A stretch of DNA of 64,000 nt, from NCBI RefSeq assembly GCF_034274695.1, contig NZ_CP128362.1:5458501-5522500 (forward strand), read 5' to 3'. The position numbers and the translations under genes are program-made. The notes beneath the pieces are model-generated. The model saw only the letters and a list, made by a program, of their open reading frames with translations, had not been told where the DNA came from and made no database searches. Positions 1-7,427 of this stretch are shown here, in pieces. Positions within the stretch are counted from its first letter, which is position 1, and each line of letters opens with the position of its first letter. This DNA is from Chitinophaga sp. LS1. Lineage in GTDB: Bacteria > Bacteroidota > Bacteroidia > Chitinophagales > Chitinophagaceae.

Positions 1-434
1 GCTTCTTCCTTGTCAGATAAGAACAATGCTTCGTTTACTGAATAGTCAAAGTAATCATATCTTTTGATACCTTTTGCCAGTGAGGTATGCCAGAGAAAGT
101 CAGGATGGATCAGGAGCATCCATCCCTTTACTTCATTGCTGTCACCTGCCGCATCCTGCCCCATGCCAAATACCTGTCCGGGAGCCATGAAATAGAGAAC
201 GCCTTCGTCAAAATCATAGCGGTGTTGTCCGTATTTCAGATTCAGATTGAAATTCCGTTTGAGCGCGATCACATAAAAGTCAAATACCATGGATTTGGAG
301 ACTTCCAGAAACTCTGCATTGACAGCTGTTAATTCCAGCACACTGATCGATGGGTGCATGGGCGGCGGAAATTTTCTGAGTCGATGCAGTTCGCTGATGG
401 AATGGATGCGAACAGGTGATGTGTTTTTCATCAT
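1..434 (-). CDS. AraC-family transcriptional regulator, N-terminal part (runs off left edge)
   Basis: Reading leftwards from tandem ATG codons at 434/431, the frame is open to the window edge (about 144 codons). The translation has the cupin-like sensing half of an AraC regulator: YDFDEGVLYFMAPGQV, then HPDFLWHTSLAKGIKRYDYF. It closely matches the same region of the complete AraC regulator at 57835-58731 (HSDFLLGTILGKHINDYGFF), so the two are paralogues. The C-terminal HTH domain lies outside the window. It follows the SnoaL-like gene on the same strand with a 89-bp gap. The ligand cannot be told. What I see is the homology to the other copy; the regulator role is family knowledge. Confidence 0.8.
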   Translation of the reverse strand, partial: MMKNTSPVRIHSISELHRLRKFPPPMHPSISVLELTAVNAEFLEVSKSMVFDFYVIALKRNFNLNLKYGQHRYDFDEGVLYFMAPGQVFGMGQDAAGDSNEVKGWMLLIHPDFLWHTSLAKGIKRYDYFDYSVNEALFLSDKEE

Positions 435-523
435 TTAAAGCTATGTAGTTTAACGGCTTTTAAATTTGTTACAGGCAGGAAGGTTCATGTCCTTTCTGTA
501 TACCCAGAGGATGCCCATCCCTA

Positions 524-934
524 TCAATGGCCTTTCAACTTCCCTAACGCCATCCCCATATTACTCTGTACCCAATGCTCTGCATACTTTCCATCTTCTA
601 TCCTGATAATTTCAATTGCTTCAAAGCTAATCGGCTCACCTGTTGCTGCGATCCCAAATAAATCCCCGCTATGGGTACCGCTAATCAGCTTATGGGTAAC
701 CACCAGATCATTCTCTGCAATCTGCCTTAATTTAGTCACTTTTATATTTGATAACCCCGCATGCAGTGCATTCAAAAAGTGATGAAAACTATCTTTTCCA
801 TTTGGCATACCCGATTGAGCTGCATGGTTAATCACCTGGTCAGATACGAGTTCATCCATCGCAACAGTGTTATTTTGCTCAATACAAACAGTGTCAAAAT
901 GGGAGATGAGTGCCTTGTTTTTTTCTACATTCAT
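524..934 (-). CDS. SnoaL-like / NTF2-fold ester cyclase family protein
   Basis: A 136-residue soluble protein without signal peptide. It has the length and layout of SnoaL-like NTF2-fold proteins: an N-terminal helical stretch (KNKALISHFDTV), a middle 'HHFLNALHAGLSNIKVT' segment, and a C-terminal sheet with 'EAIEIIRIEDGKYAEHWV', typical of this fold. Members include polyketide cyclases and many uncharacterised small enzymes or ligand-binding proteins, so no substrate can be assigned. It lies upstream of and co-directional with the AraC regulator at 1-434. A 12-bp direct repeat lies about 50-80 bp upstream of its start (983-1015), so it is a plausible target of that regulator. Confidence 0.75.
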   Translation of the reverse strand: MNVEKNKALISHFDTVCIEQNNTVAMDELVSDQVINHAAQSGMPNGKDSFHHFLNALHAGLSNIKVTKLRQIAENDLVVTHKLISGTHSGDLFGIAATGEPISFEAIEIIRIEDGKYAEHWVQSNMGMALGKLKGH

Positions 935-982
935 GATTGTGATATTTGATTACAAAGGTCCGGTTCAGCCAGTAGAGGGACA

Positions 983-1015
983 TAACCGGATGTAAGGAGT
1001 TTGTAACCGGATGTA
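983..1015 (-). promoter_or_regulatory. Tandem 12-bp direct repeat, candidate AraC-type operator
   Basis: TAACCGGATGTA occurs at 983-994 and again, identically, at 1004-1015, with 21 bp (two helical turns) start to start. This is the geometry AraC-family activators use for their two half-sites. It sits 49-81 bp upstream of the SnoaL-like start. On the minus strand it is followed by GACCTTTG (near-consensus -7, TAnnTTTG) without a good -33 TTG, as expected for an activator-dependent promoter. The repeat is seen directly; the link to the AraC gene at 1-434 is inference. Confidence 0.5.
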
Positions 1016-1031
1016 TGAATGTAATAAAAAC

Positions 1032-1065
1032 AACAAAGGCGGTCTCACCTGAGACCGCCTTTGTT
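1032..1065 (-). terminator. Rho-independent terminator of the outer-membrane barrel gene
   Basis: Perfect 15-bp inverted repeat (1032-1046 with 1051-1065) with a 4-nt loop. On the minus strand it is followed by a T-rich run (GTTTTTATT). It begins 16 bp after the stop of the 1081-1755 gene. Confidence 0.85.
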
Positions 1066-1080
1066 TACAATAGCTATTTA

Positions 1081-1755
1081 TTAGAAACCGCCGAAGCTAA
1101 TTCCCACTGTATATGCCTTTACAGCATAAGTATTATTGGATTTGAATATATTGTTCAGTGCATAAGTGCCAAACAAGGCATAGTTGCCCCAACCAATCCT
1201 CGCTGTACCTGCAAACCGGATGGTATTAAACCAGTACTTGCTGCTTTCCACTTCTGTAACGTTGTGGCCTGTCTGGTTATTGACTAAACGTGTATGTGCA
1301 TTCAGCAGATAACCGGTTTTTACACCTACAGCCACTTTGAAACCTTTGTTGAGATTGTCCTGGCGTTGATGGAAACGCAGTTCCAACGGAATTTCAAGGT
1401 AAGTAGTCGCCATCTTGGAATGCTTGTAATTATCTGATGCCGTTCTGGATGGTGATGTCGTATTGGTGATATCGATCTTTTCTTTACTAAAGTAATAATG
1501 ATCAGAACCTATTCCCAAACCGGCACCGAGACTGAATTTACTTTCGCTCAAAGGAATATCATACATGAGCGCGACATTGAGGGTTCTGTTAAAGCCCATA
1601 TGAAGGGAAGAGGCACCGGTACCGTTCATATTCACATAACCAGCCTGGATAACCAGGTAATCTGCTGATTTCGCAACAGCACTCTTCAGTGAGCTTTGGG
1701 CGAAGGTTGTGTATGAAATACTGAGTAACCCAAATGCTAAGATGATTTTCTTCAT
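1081..1755 (-). CDS. Outer-membrane beta-barrel protein
   Basis: A 224-residue exported protein. The signal peptide is MKKIILAFGLLSISYTTFAQ, with cleavage likely after FAQ. The rest is alternating hydrophobic/aromatic strands ending in a phenylalanine (GISFGGF), the usual signal for outer-membrane barrel insertion. Strands such as 'FRFAGTARIGWGNYALFGTY' type segments match the small porin-like OMP_b-brl family of Bacteroidota. No enzymatic motif is visible, so substrate and role are unknown. It is a single-gene unit with its own strong terminator at 1032-1065. Confidence 0.8.
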   Translation of the reverse strand: MKKIILAFGLLSISYTTFAQSSLKSAVAKSADYLVIQAGYVNMNGTGASSLHMGFNRTLNVALMYDIPLSESKFSLGAGLGIGSDHYYFSKEKIDITNTTSPSRTASDNYKHSKMATTYLEIPLELRFHQRQDNLNKGFKVAVGVKTGYLLNAHTRLVNNQTGHNVTEVESSKYWFNTIRFAGTARIGWGNYALFGTYALNNIFKSNNTYAVKAYTVGISFGGF

Positions 1756-1894
1756 GTTTAAGTATTAGTCGATTGTATTTGCCTCAAGCAGGTGTTTGAG
1801 ACGCCGAAGATAGAATTTATTGAAGAGTTAACCAATAGGTGCCCTCAACCCGGGAAGAAATCTCTGGTTAGCGGCGACAAATGTTCATGCTGCA

Positions 1895-2272
1895 CCAGTG
1901 TATTGGTCGGGGTAACCCCCAATTTTGTAGATAAAATGCGTGGTCCGACAGAATGGATTTTCAGGATTTGTAGTATGGATGGGTCCAGTAAGCCCCAATT
2001 GGGTAAGGCCATCCGCATTTCTGCAAAAACCGGCGCATGGCTTGCAGGACATGGCATACATGATGATGGTTTTGCCGAAAGATCTGCCGGACAGTACATT
2101 TTAGGAAATTGATATAGAAATGTTAAAATTTATCAACTTGCAAAAATTAAGGGCTTTGAGCGTCCTTTCGGTAAGTGCTATGTATTGGCAAAGGATAATT
2201 AAAGGTATTATGGCAGCTATCCTTTGCTATAAAGAAAATTATCCTTACATGGCAGGCGGGTTATTTAAATAA
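1895..2272 (+). repeat. Diverged intergenic element, copy A (50-codon frame at 2120-2272)
   Basis: The 1756-2244 stretch has no recognisable gene. It shares patches with 62812-63058: a CCCCAATTnnGTAG patch, CATTTCTGCAAAA, and a longer block beginning ATATAGAAATGTTAAA. In that block both copies encode MLKFINLQ followed by K/R-L/I-R-A/G-L, and most differences fall at third codon positions, which suggests the ancestor was translated. Here the frame runs from ATG 2120 to TAA 2270-2272 and overlaps the end of the receptor gene on the other strand. This could be a decayed small gene or the tail of a larger one. Confidence 0.45.
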
Positions 2273-4542
2273 TCCTCCCCATGCTCCTTCTCTTTCTTGA
2301 ATTGCAGCTTTCCAAACTTGTAGGTCATACTGATCCCGAATGAACGATAAGGCACCATACGCAGGTAAGTACCTGTGTAGTTCGATGTACTGAGCGTTGT
2401 GAGCTGACGGATGTACTGATTAAAAGGATTTGTGGCTGTCAGACCAATGCTGGCGTTCTTGTGCCAGAATAGCTTTCTGAAAGCCACTGTATAATTGATT
2501 ACCTGCGGTACACGTCCCTGAATGCTGTTCCAGGCAGAACGATATTCGCCAAAGGCTTCGGCTACGAGGTCTTTTGGGAAGGAATAGGCCGCGTTTACAT
2601 TCAGGCGCCAGCTGAGACCATCGGTTTTATTGCCATTATCCAGGTGATTCACCACGTGCTTGTTGATCACCATCAGGTTCTCCCGGATATTCAGGTGCTT
2701 TGTAAGGGGCAGAGAGCTGGTGAGGATCAGGCCTGTATTGTATTCTTCACCTATGTTTTGGCGGGTGGTGACGGTAACATCTTTATAAATTGAATCACCA
2801 ACCGCGTAGGTAGCATAGTAGGCGGTATAGGTCTTGAGGTCATTGGTATTGATCCTTTCCATAATTCCTACATAAATGTTGCCCCCTGATTTGAAATTGC
2901 GGCTATAACCCAGTTCTGTATTATTGCCTATTTCTGGTTTCAGGTAAGGATTCCCCATGGTAATATTGTAAGGATCGCTCAAATTGACAAAGGGGTTTAG
3001 TTCCTTGTCAGGGCGTTCTATACGGCGGGTGAAGGCCAGTTTGATGCTTTGATCTTCGCCTATTTTACGCGAGATATTTACAGCAGGCAGGAATTCACCA
3101 TAAGAAGGGATATTGCCCATGACGATAGTGGTGTATTCATACCGGCCACCGGCTACCACATCATAGTTATGGAAGAGAGAGAACTTAGCAGAAATATATG
3201 CGGCGTAGATGTTCATTTTGTAGTCGAATACATATGACTGCGTTGTATCCGGGATAGAAGTGGCTGTGTTGTTGAAATGATGGAGGATCACTTTGGCGCC
3301 ACTTTCGAAGGATAAGTGCTGATTAACCTGGTGCGAATAATCTACGGAGAAGTTATGTTGTAAGTCAAGACCGGGGGTCCAGCTATGTGTTTCACCCTGT
3401 ACAAAACTGGTATATGGACTACCGCTACTGCCACTGTAGAGGAAGTAGAGATCTCTGCCTTCTTTTTTAAATTGTTTGCGATAGCCAAGGTTCCAGTCCA
3501 GAGAGCCGGTGTGGTTACGGGTATCGGAGGTGAAGTAGATATCACCGGGTTGCTGGTAAGTGCTGGCAATGGAGCGGTTACCGAAGTAACTATAGGAAAG
3601 ACCACCGGTCAGGTTGCCATAGTCAAAGCCAAAGCCTGTCTGGTAGCCTTTTCTGCTAAAGTCGGTATTTGTTTCCTGCGTCATCTTCGTTTTAGTATCG
3701 AAGGTGTAGCGGGTGCGGGTAGAAGGGGTGTGGGACGTGAGTTGTTCGTTGCCGCTGAAGAATACATTCATCCCGAATTTATTCTTCCTGAAGTTCAGGT
3801 TTACAGCGCCGTTTTCCAGCCGGGTGCCTGCGCTGAGGGAGACGTTGCCATTCATACCCTGCATAGGGTTGTCTTTCAGGATGATGTTGATGATGCCGCC
3901 TGTGCCCTGTGCATCGTACTTTGCACCGGGGCTGGTGATGGCTTCAATGCTTTTGATCTGACTGGCGGGAATGGCGGCCAGAGCGTCGGCCAGACTGTTG
4001 CCAAACATGGAAGAGGGTTTCCCATTGATGAGGAAACGGATGTTTGAATTACCCTGTAGTTCTACATTGCCATCGATATCGACAGTGACCTGTGGTACCT
4101 TTTTGAGTACATCGGTGGCCACGCCGCCCTGTGAGGTGATGTCTGTAGCTACGTTGTAAACGATGCGGTCGGTTTTGTTTTCGATAGTAGGGGCGCGGGA
4201 AGTGACCACTACCTCATTGAGGGATTTGCCGCCAGCGACCATGTATATAGTGCCCAGATCCAGGGGAGCATTGATGCCTTTTAGTTCCTGACGGGTATAG
4301 CCGATGAAATCAATGGTCAGGTTATATTTCCCTTTTTTCAGGTTGTTGACTTCAAAGGCTCCCTGGTCGTTGGCGACGGTGCCATTGATGGTTTTACCAG
4401 TGGTTGGGTCATTTATAATAATGGTGGCGTAGGCTACTGGTTGGTGATTGTCTTTGTTCTGGACAAGGCCTTTTATTTTATTTTGTCCTGATGAATAAGT
4501 CCATTCTAATAGTAAGATTGCTAAGACCAGCGATAACTTCAT
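2245..4542 (-). CDS. TonB-dependent receptor / outer-membrane beta-barrel protein
   Basis: About 765 residues. I chose the ATG at 4542 because it starts directly with a signal peptide (MKLSLVLAILLLEWTYSSGQ); an in-frame ATG nine codons earlier (4569) would put a polar stretch before it. Order: signal peptide; carboxypeptidase-regulatory-like domain (about 25-105); TonB plug with 'LNEVVVTSRAP' and 'GAKYDAQGTGGIINIILK' (about 110-225); then a 16+ strand barrel ending in a basic tail. It belongs to the OMP_b-brl_3-like receptors that import large or chelated substrates. There is no SusD partner, so the ligand is unknown. It appears monocistronic. Confidence 0.88.
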   Translation of the reverse strand: MKLSLVLAILLLEWTYSSGQNKIKGLVQNKDNHQPVAYATIIINDPTTGKTINGTVANDQGAFEVNNLKKGKYNLTIDFIGYTRQELKGINAPLDLGTIYMVAGGKSLNEVVVTSRAPTIENKTDRIVYNVATDITSQGGVATDVLKKVPQVTVDIDGNVELQGNSNIRFLINGKPSSMFGNSLADALAAIPASQIKSIEAITSPGAKYDAQGTGGIINIILKDNPMQGMNGNVSLSAGTRLENGAVNLNFRKNKFGMNVFFSGNEQLTSHTPSTRTRYTFDTKTKMTQETNTDFSRKGYQTGFGFDYGNLTGGLSYSYFGNRSIASTYQQPGDIYFTSDTRNHTGSLDWNLGYRKQFKKEGRDLYFLYSGSSGSPYTSFVQGETHSWTPGLDLQHNFSVDYSHQVNQHLSFESGAKVILHHFNNTATSIPDTTQSYVFDYKMNIYAAYISAKFSLFHNYDVVAGGRYEYTTIVMGNIPSYGEFLPAVNISRKIGEDQSIKLAFTRRIERPDKELNPFVNLSDPYNITMGNPYLKPEIGNNTELGYSRNFKSGGNIYVGIMERINTNDLKTYTAYYATYAVGDSIYKDVTVTTRQNIGEEYNTGLILTSSLPLTKHLNIRENLMVINKHVVNHLDNGNKTDGLSWRLNVNAAYSFPKDLVAEAFGEYRSAWNSIQGRVPQVINYTVAFRKLFWHKNASIGLTATNPFNQYIRQLTTLSTSNYTGTYLRMVPYRSFGISMTYKFGKLQFKKEKEHGEDYLNNPPAM

Positions 4543-4677
4543 ATGCACATTTTGAATTTGCTGGGGCAAACTTAGAGGGGTATTCTGTAGAGATACTGTA
4601 TTGTTTGAAAATTGTTAAATTGACAGGTTTTATTTTGGTTTCAGTCCCAAAGGTGCTACTATAGTAAGGATGGCGAC

Positions 4678-5127
4678 CTATTTTTCCCAATAATCCGGCG
4701 GCAGCAGCACTTGCCCATATTTATTCGAAATGGCTTCCAGTTTGCTGATATCTCCGTGGGTGGCCTCCGCTTCTTCAAAAAACTCATCCAATCCGCCGGG
4801 AACGACTGTGCACCAGAGGCGGGCTAATTTATCCGATTTGTTTTTAAAGTTATGTACTGCTCCGCCTTTGGGAATGACGATTGTGGTTCCTGTAGCAGCG
4901 GTCACAGTGCCATTTGCAGTGGTAAATTCGACTTCTCCTTCCAGTACATGGAATGATTCATGGAAGTCTTTATGCGCATGTGGGTTAGGGCCTCCACCGG
5001 GAGGAACGACCATTTCTATGACTGCATATTCATGGTTGGTATCCTTGCTGGAGATAACGATACGGTAGCTACCGCCCATGATGGAGAGCGTTTTGCCGGA
5101 TTGGGGGGAGATGAGTGTAGGTTCCAT
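4678..5127 (-). CDS. Cupin-domain protein
   Basis: A small soluble cupin of about 149 residues if started at the ATG at 5127 (MEPTLISP); an upstream ATG at 5151 would add eight residues. The first cupin motif is visible as 'PGGGPNPHAHKDFHESFHVLEGEVEF' (quoted in part: H-x-H-x5-E-x6-G), and the second as 'PKGGAVHNFKNKS'. The conserved His/Glu pattern implies a bound divalent metal. Family members range from dioxygenases to sugar epimerases and sensors, so no reaction is assigned. It stands alone between the receptor and a gene remnant. Confidence 0.8.
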   Translation of the reverse strand: MEPTLISPQSGKTLSIMGGSYRIVISSKDTNHEYAVIEMVVPPGGGPNPHAHKDFHESFHVLEGEVEFTTANGTVTAATGTTIVIPKGGAVHNFKNKSDKLARLWCTVVPGGLDEFFEEAEATHGDISKLEAISNKYGQVLLPPDYWEK

Positions 5128-5221
5128 ATTATATAAAGAAGGTATGAACAATTTTATGTAAGCTATGTTATTTTATCCGTGTTTCCTCAGGATTCATTAC
5201 ACAATATAATAACCAAAACAT

Positions 5222-5533
5222 GTCCACACTACATGCAATCGCATCCGTAGCGATGGTTATCTGCGACAACGTCATGGTGATAACTGGCTGGCGGTGGGTG
5301 ATGCCGCGTTTGCGTATGACCCGGTTTCTTCGCATGGCATTATTTCAGCGATGGAAAGCGGATATTATGCCGGACATGCAATTGCAGATCATTTGAATGT
5401 TAATCCTGATGCATTGAATGCGTACGATTATGTGATCAGTCAGGCTTTTTCAGTGTATATGGACATGCATGCTGCCCACTATGCGATGGAAGGCCGTTGG
5501 CGTGATCGTACATTTTGGGCAAGGAGAGGGTAG
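5222..5533 (+). pseudogene. C-terminal remnant of an FAD-dependent monooxygenase/halogenase-like oxidoreductase
   Basis: The frame ending at 5533 reads GDNWLAVGDAAFAYDP then SSHGIISAMESGYYAG. This is the second FAD-binding motif (GDAA-x-DP) and following helix of flavin monooxygenases and tryptophan-halogenase-like enzymes. The recognisable reading begins around 5222-5250. The N-terminal Rossmann GxGxxG region, expected over 250 residues upstream, is missing: the sequence to the left is a short AT-rich spacer and then the cupin gene. I therefore call it a 5'-truncated pseudogene. It may belong with the decayed biosynthetic remnants of this window, but this cannot be shown. Confidence 0.7.
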
Positions 5534-5534
5534 C

Positions 5535-5980
5535 TTATTGCATGTATTCTTTTTTTATGCCCAGTTTTTTCATTTTTGATTTTAATGTAGATGGTGGCAG
5601 ATTGAGTATTTCGGCAGCAGCACCCGGGCCCCATATTCTGCCATTGCATTTTTTTAATATGGTGATGATATAATCCCTTTCATTTTCGGCGATGGTTTTT
5701 ATCACTGATTCTTCCGTGTGTTTTTTTTTCTGTTGTTCAAGGAAGAGGGTACCGGTGTCAGCTCTTTCAAAAATGCCGGTTCTCTTTTCATGGGCGCCGG
5801 TAAATGCACCTTTTTCGTGACCGAATAATTCTGATTCGATCAGGGATGCCGGTAATGCAGCGCAGTTGAGTTTTATAAATGGCTTTCCTTTCCGGAGAGA
5901 TAGGTTATGGATGCTACTGGCAATCTTTTCTTTGCCAGTGCCGGTTTCGCCTAATATTAATACGGGAGGTACCCGAATAA
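5535..5980 (-). pseudogene. Sigma-54-dependent regulator remnant, N-terminus and centre deleted
   Basis: The frame contains the Walker A of an NtrC-type AAA+ domain ([11 protein letters not shown]), the sigma-54 contact loop ([13 protein letters not shown]) and the start of Walker B (GTLFL). It then jumps directly to '[20 protein letters not shown]' and a Fis-type HTH ([21 protein letters not shown]). In intact proteins about 150 residues (rest of AAA+, including arginine fingers) separate these. The N-terminal sensor domain is also absent: the frame starts abruptly after a terminator-like sequence. Non-functional as an activator. The open frame extending to 6026 borrows codons from the IS element and is an artefact. 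Confidence 0.8.
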
Positions 5981-6043
5981 AACGAGGCCGTATCTTATAA
6001 TGGCCTGCCCCCAAAAAGTTAGACACTTTTTGGGGGCTTTTTT

Positions 6044-6580
6044 ATGAAGTACAGTATTAAAGAAAAACTGAAAGCAGTAAAAAGTGTGCTTTCAGGAAAA
6101 GAGACCACCTTATCAGCAGGTCGCAAGCTAGACGCAGGCGAAAAAACGGTTCGGCGATGGGTTAATCACTACAGAGAACGTGGTGTTACCGGTTTAAAGC
6201 TTCATAACGGCAGTTATGATGGGAACTTTAAAGTCCGGGTTGTTCAGTATATGTTGAAAAACCATTTATCTTGCATGCAGACTGCCATACAGTTTGGTAT
6301 ACCAGGTGATGGTACAATTTCAAAATGGTTAAGCAGATACGAAGCACTAGGAGCTGAAGGCTTATTCAAAGATGGTAGAGGAAGAAAGCGATCAATAATG
6401 GCAAAGAAAACCAAAAAGGTCAATAAGAAAATAACTGGATCTGTAGAAGATCGCCTCGCAGCACTGCAAGCGGAGAATGAATATTTGCGCGCAGAAAATG
6501 CATTTTTAAAAAAGTTGGACGCCTTAATTCAGGAAGATCAATCCGCCCAAAACAAGCGGCAAAAGCCATCAGAGAGTTAA
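6044..6580 (+). CDS. IS3-family transposase OrfA (helix-turn-helix)
   Basis: 178 residues. Two helix-turn-helix segments bind the terminal repeats (KLDAGEKTVRRWVNHYRERG at about 28-47 and a second around 'IPGDGTISKWLSRYEALG' at about 88-105), then a basic linker and a leucine-zipper-like coiled coil (RLAALQAENEYLRAENAFLKK, in part) used for multimerisation. At 6508-6514 lies A-AAA-AAG in the OrfA reading phase, the classic slippery heptamer for programmed -1 frameshifting that makes the OrfAB transposase. OrfA itself appears intact. Confidence 0.88.
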   Translation: MKYSIKEKLKAVKSVLSGKETTLSAGRKLDAGEKTVRRWVNHYRERGVTGLKLHNGSYDGNFKVRVVQYMLKNHLSCMQTAIQFGIPGDGTISKWLSRYEALGAEGLFKDGRGRKRSIMAKKTKKVNKKITGSVEDRLAALQAENEYLRAENAFLKKLDALIQEDQSAQNKRQKPSES

Positions 6581-7370
6581 GGCAAGAATACAAGCTGCAA
6601 TTATTATTAAAAGCGGCGAGGATGGCACGTAGTACTTTCTACTATTATTTGAAGCAACTTGATCAACCTGATAAATATGCTTCATTAAAATCAGCAGTAA
6701 TATATATATATATATATATATATATAAGACATAAAGGTAGATATGGCTACAGGCGGATAAGACAGTATTGAAGATTATGAAAATGTGCGGACTTAAAAGT
6801 CTCATAAGAAGGAAAAAATATAAATCGTACAAAGGACAACAGGGGAAAATAGCCAGCAATCTGCTCAATCGAAATTTTAAAGCATCCAGGCCCTACAAGA
6901 AGCTAGTAACCGATGTAACAGAATTTGCGGTAGATGGAGCTAAACTTTACCTTTCCCCCATTATGGATCTATATAATGGTGAAATTATAAGCTATAATCT
7001 CTCTGAGCGGCCAGATTTTGCACAAATAATGGATATGCTTCACAAAGCATTTGTTAGGATCCCTGAGAAGGCCAGGCCAATTTTACACTCAGATCAGGGA
7101 TGGCAGTATCAAATGAGGCTTTACCAGGGCTACCTTAAAGGTAAAAAAGTAAAAATAAGTATGTCCAGAAAGGGCAACTGCCTGGATAACGCAGCAATGG
7201 AGAGTTTCTTTAGTATATTGAAATCAGAATTATTCTACACGAGAAAGTTTGATTCAATATCAACACTGAAACGAGAAATAATAAAGTTTATAGACTATTA
7301 TAATAATGACAGAATCAAATTAAAACTAAACGGCTTGAGTCCTGTCAACTACCGAACTCAAGCCGCTTAA
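6508..7370 (+). pseudogene. IS3-family transposase OrfB (integrase), frameshifted/internally deleted
   Basis: In the -1 phase after the slippery site, the frame reads KQAAKAIRELRQEYK and the HTH_21-like MARSTFYYYLKQ, passes a TA microsatellite, and reaches HKGRYGYRRIRQY before a TGA at 6769-6771. The catalytic half resumes in another phase from about 6768: LKIMKMCGL, then DDE residues in VTDVTEF, ILHSDQGWQYQ and GNCLDNAAMESFF, ending at 7370. Intact relatives have roughly 15-20 residues between RRI and the LKIMKMCGL-type segment, so a small deletion with frameshift inactivated the enzyme. Confidence 0.82.
6700..6726 (+). repeat. (TA)13 microsatellite inside transposase OrfB
   Basis: Positions 6701-6726 are 13 uninterrupted TA units. 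In the OrfB phase they encode alternating Ile/Tyr (IYIYIYIYI) between LKSAV and RHKGRYGY, where related integrases have a short non-repetitive helix. The frame stays open across the tract. The run is a likely slippage site. Confidence 0.9.
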
Positions 7371-7427
7371 TTAAAATCTAAAGTGTCTAAACTTTTGGGT
7401 GCACGTCATTTTGATACGGCCTCTCCA

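Larger units (their letters stand above)
6001..7408 (+). mobile_element. IS3-family (IS150-like) insertion sequence, defective
   Basis: About 1.41 kb with imperfect terminal inverted repeats: left TGGCCTGCCCCCAAAAAGTT, right end complementary to TGACGTGCACCCAAAAGTTT, both continuing AGACAC and starting with TG/ending CA. It carries an OrfA with two HTH domains and an OrfB DDE integrase joined by a -1 frameshift site, the organisation of the IS3 family, IS150 subgroup. OrfB is broken at 6769, so the copy cannot transpose alone. It is inserted between the arms of a terminator hairpin. Confidence 0.85.
5984..7423 (-). terminator. Terminator hairpin split by an IS element
   Basis: GAGGCCGTATC at 5984-5994 and its exact complement at 7413-7423 flank the IS. 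If the IS is removed, the minus strand reads as an 11-bp stem, a loop of about 10 nt, then the second arm followed by GTTTTATT, beginning 4 nt after the stop of the 7428-8180 gene. The IS therefore sits in the loop of that gene's rho-independent terminator. No clear target duplication is visible. Confidence 0.7.

Noticed and set aside
1792..2112. 106-codon plus-strand frame and an overlapping minus-strand frame (1845-2099)
   Set aside because: No family, and both overlap a diverged repeat shared with 62812-63058. The patches are not conserved in either phase except the MLKFINLQ block, which is outside them.
3385..4047. 220-codon plus-strand frame opposite the TonB receptor
   Set aside because: Antisense shadow: the minus strand encodes a clear plug and barrel over the same bases, and this frame has no family features.
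6569..6868. Minus-strand frame over the TA tract with an Ile/Tyr run
   Set aside because: Its only striking feature is the microsatellite; the plus strand encodes the integrase here.
6001..7408. Target-site duplication of the IS
   Set aside because: The bases next to the ends (left ...TATAA, right TTTT...) do not match as a direct repeat.
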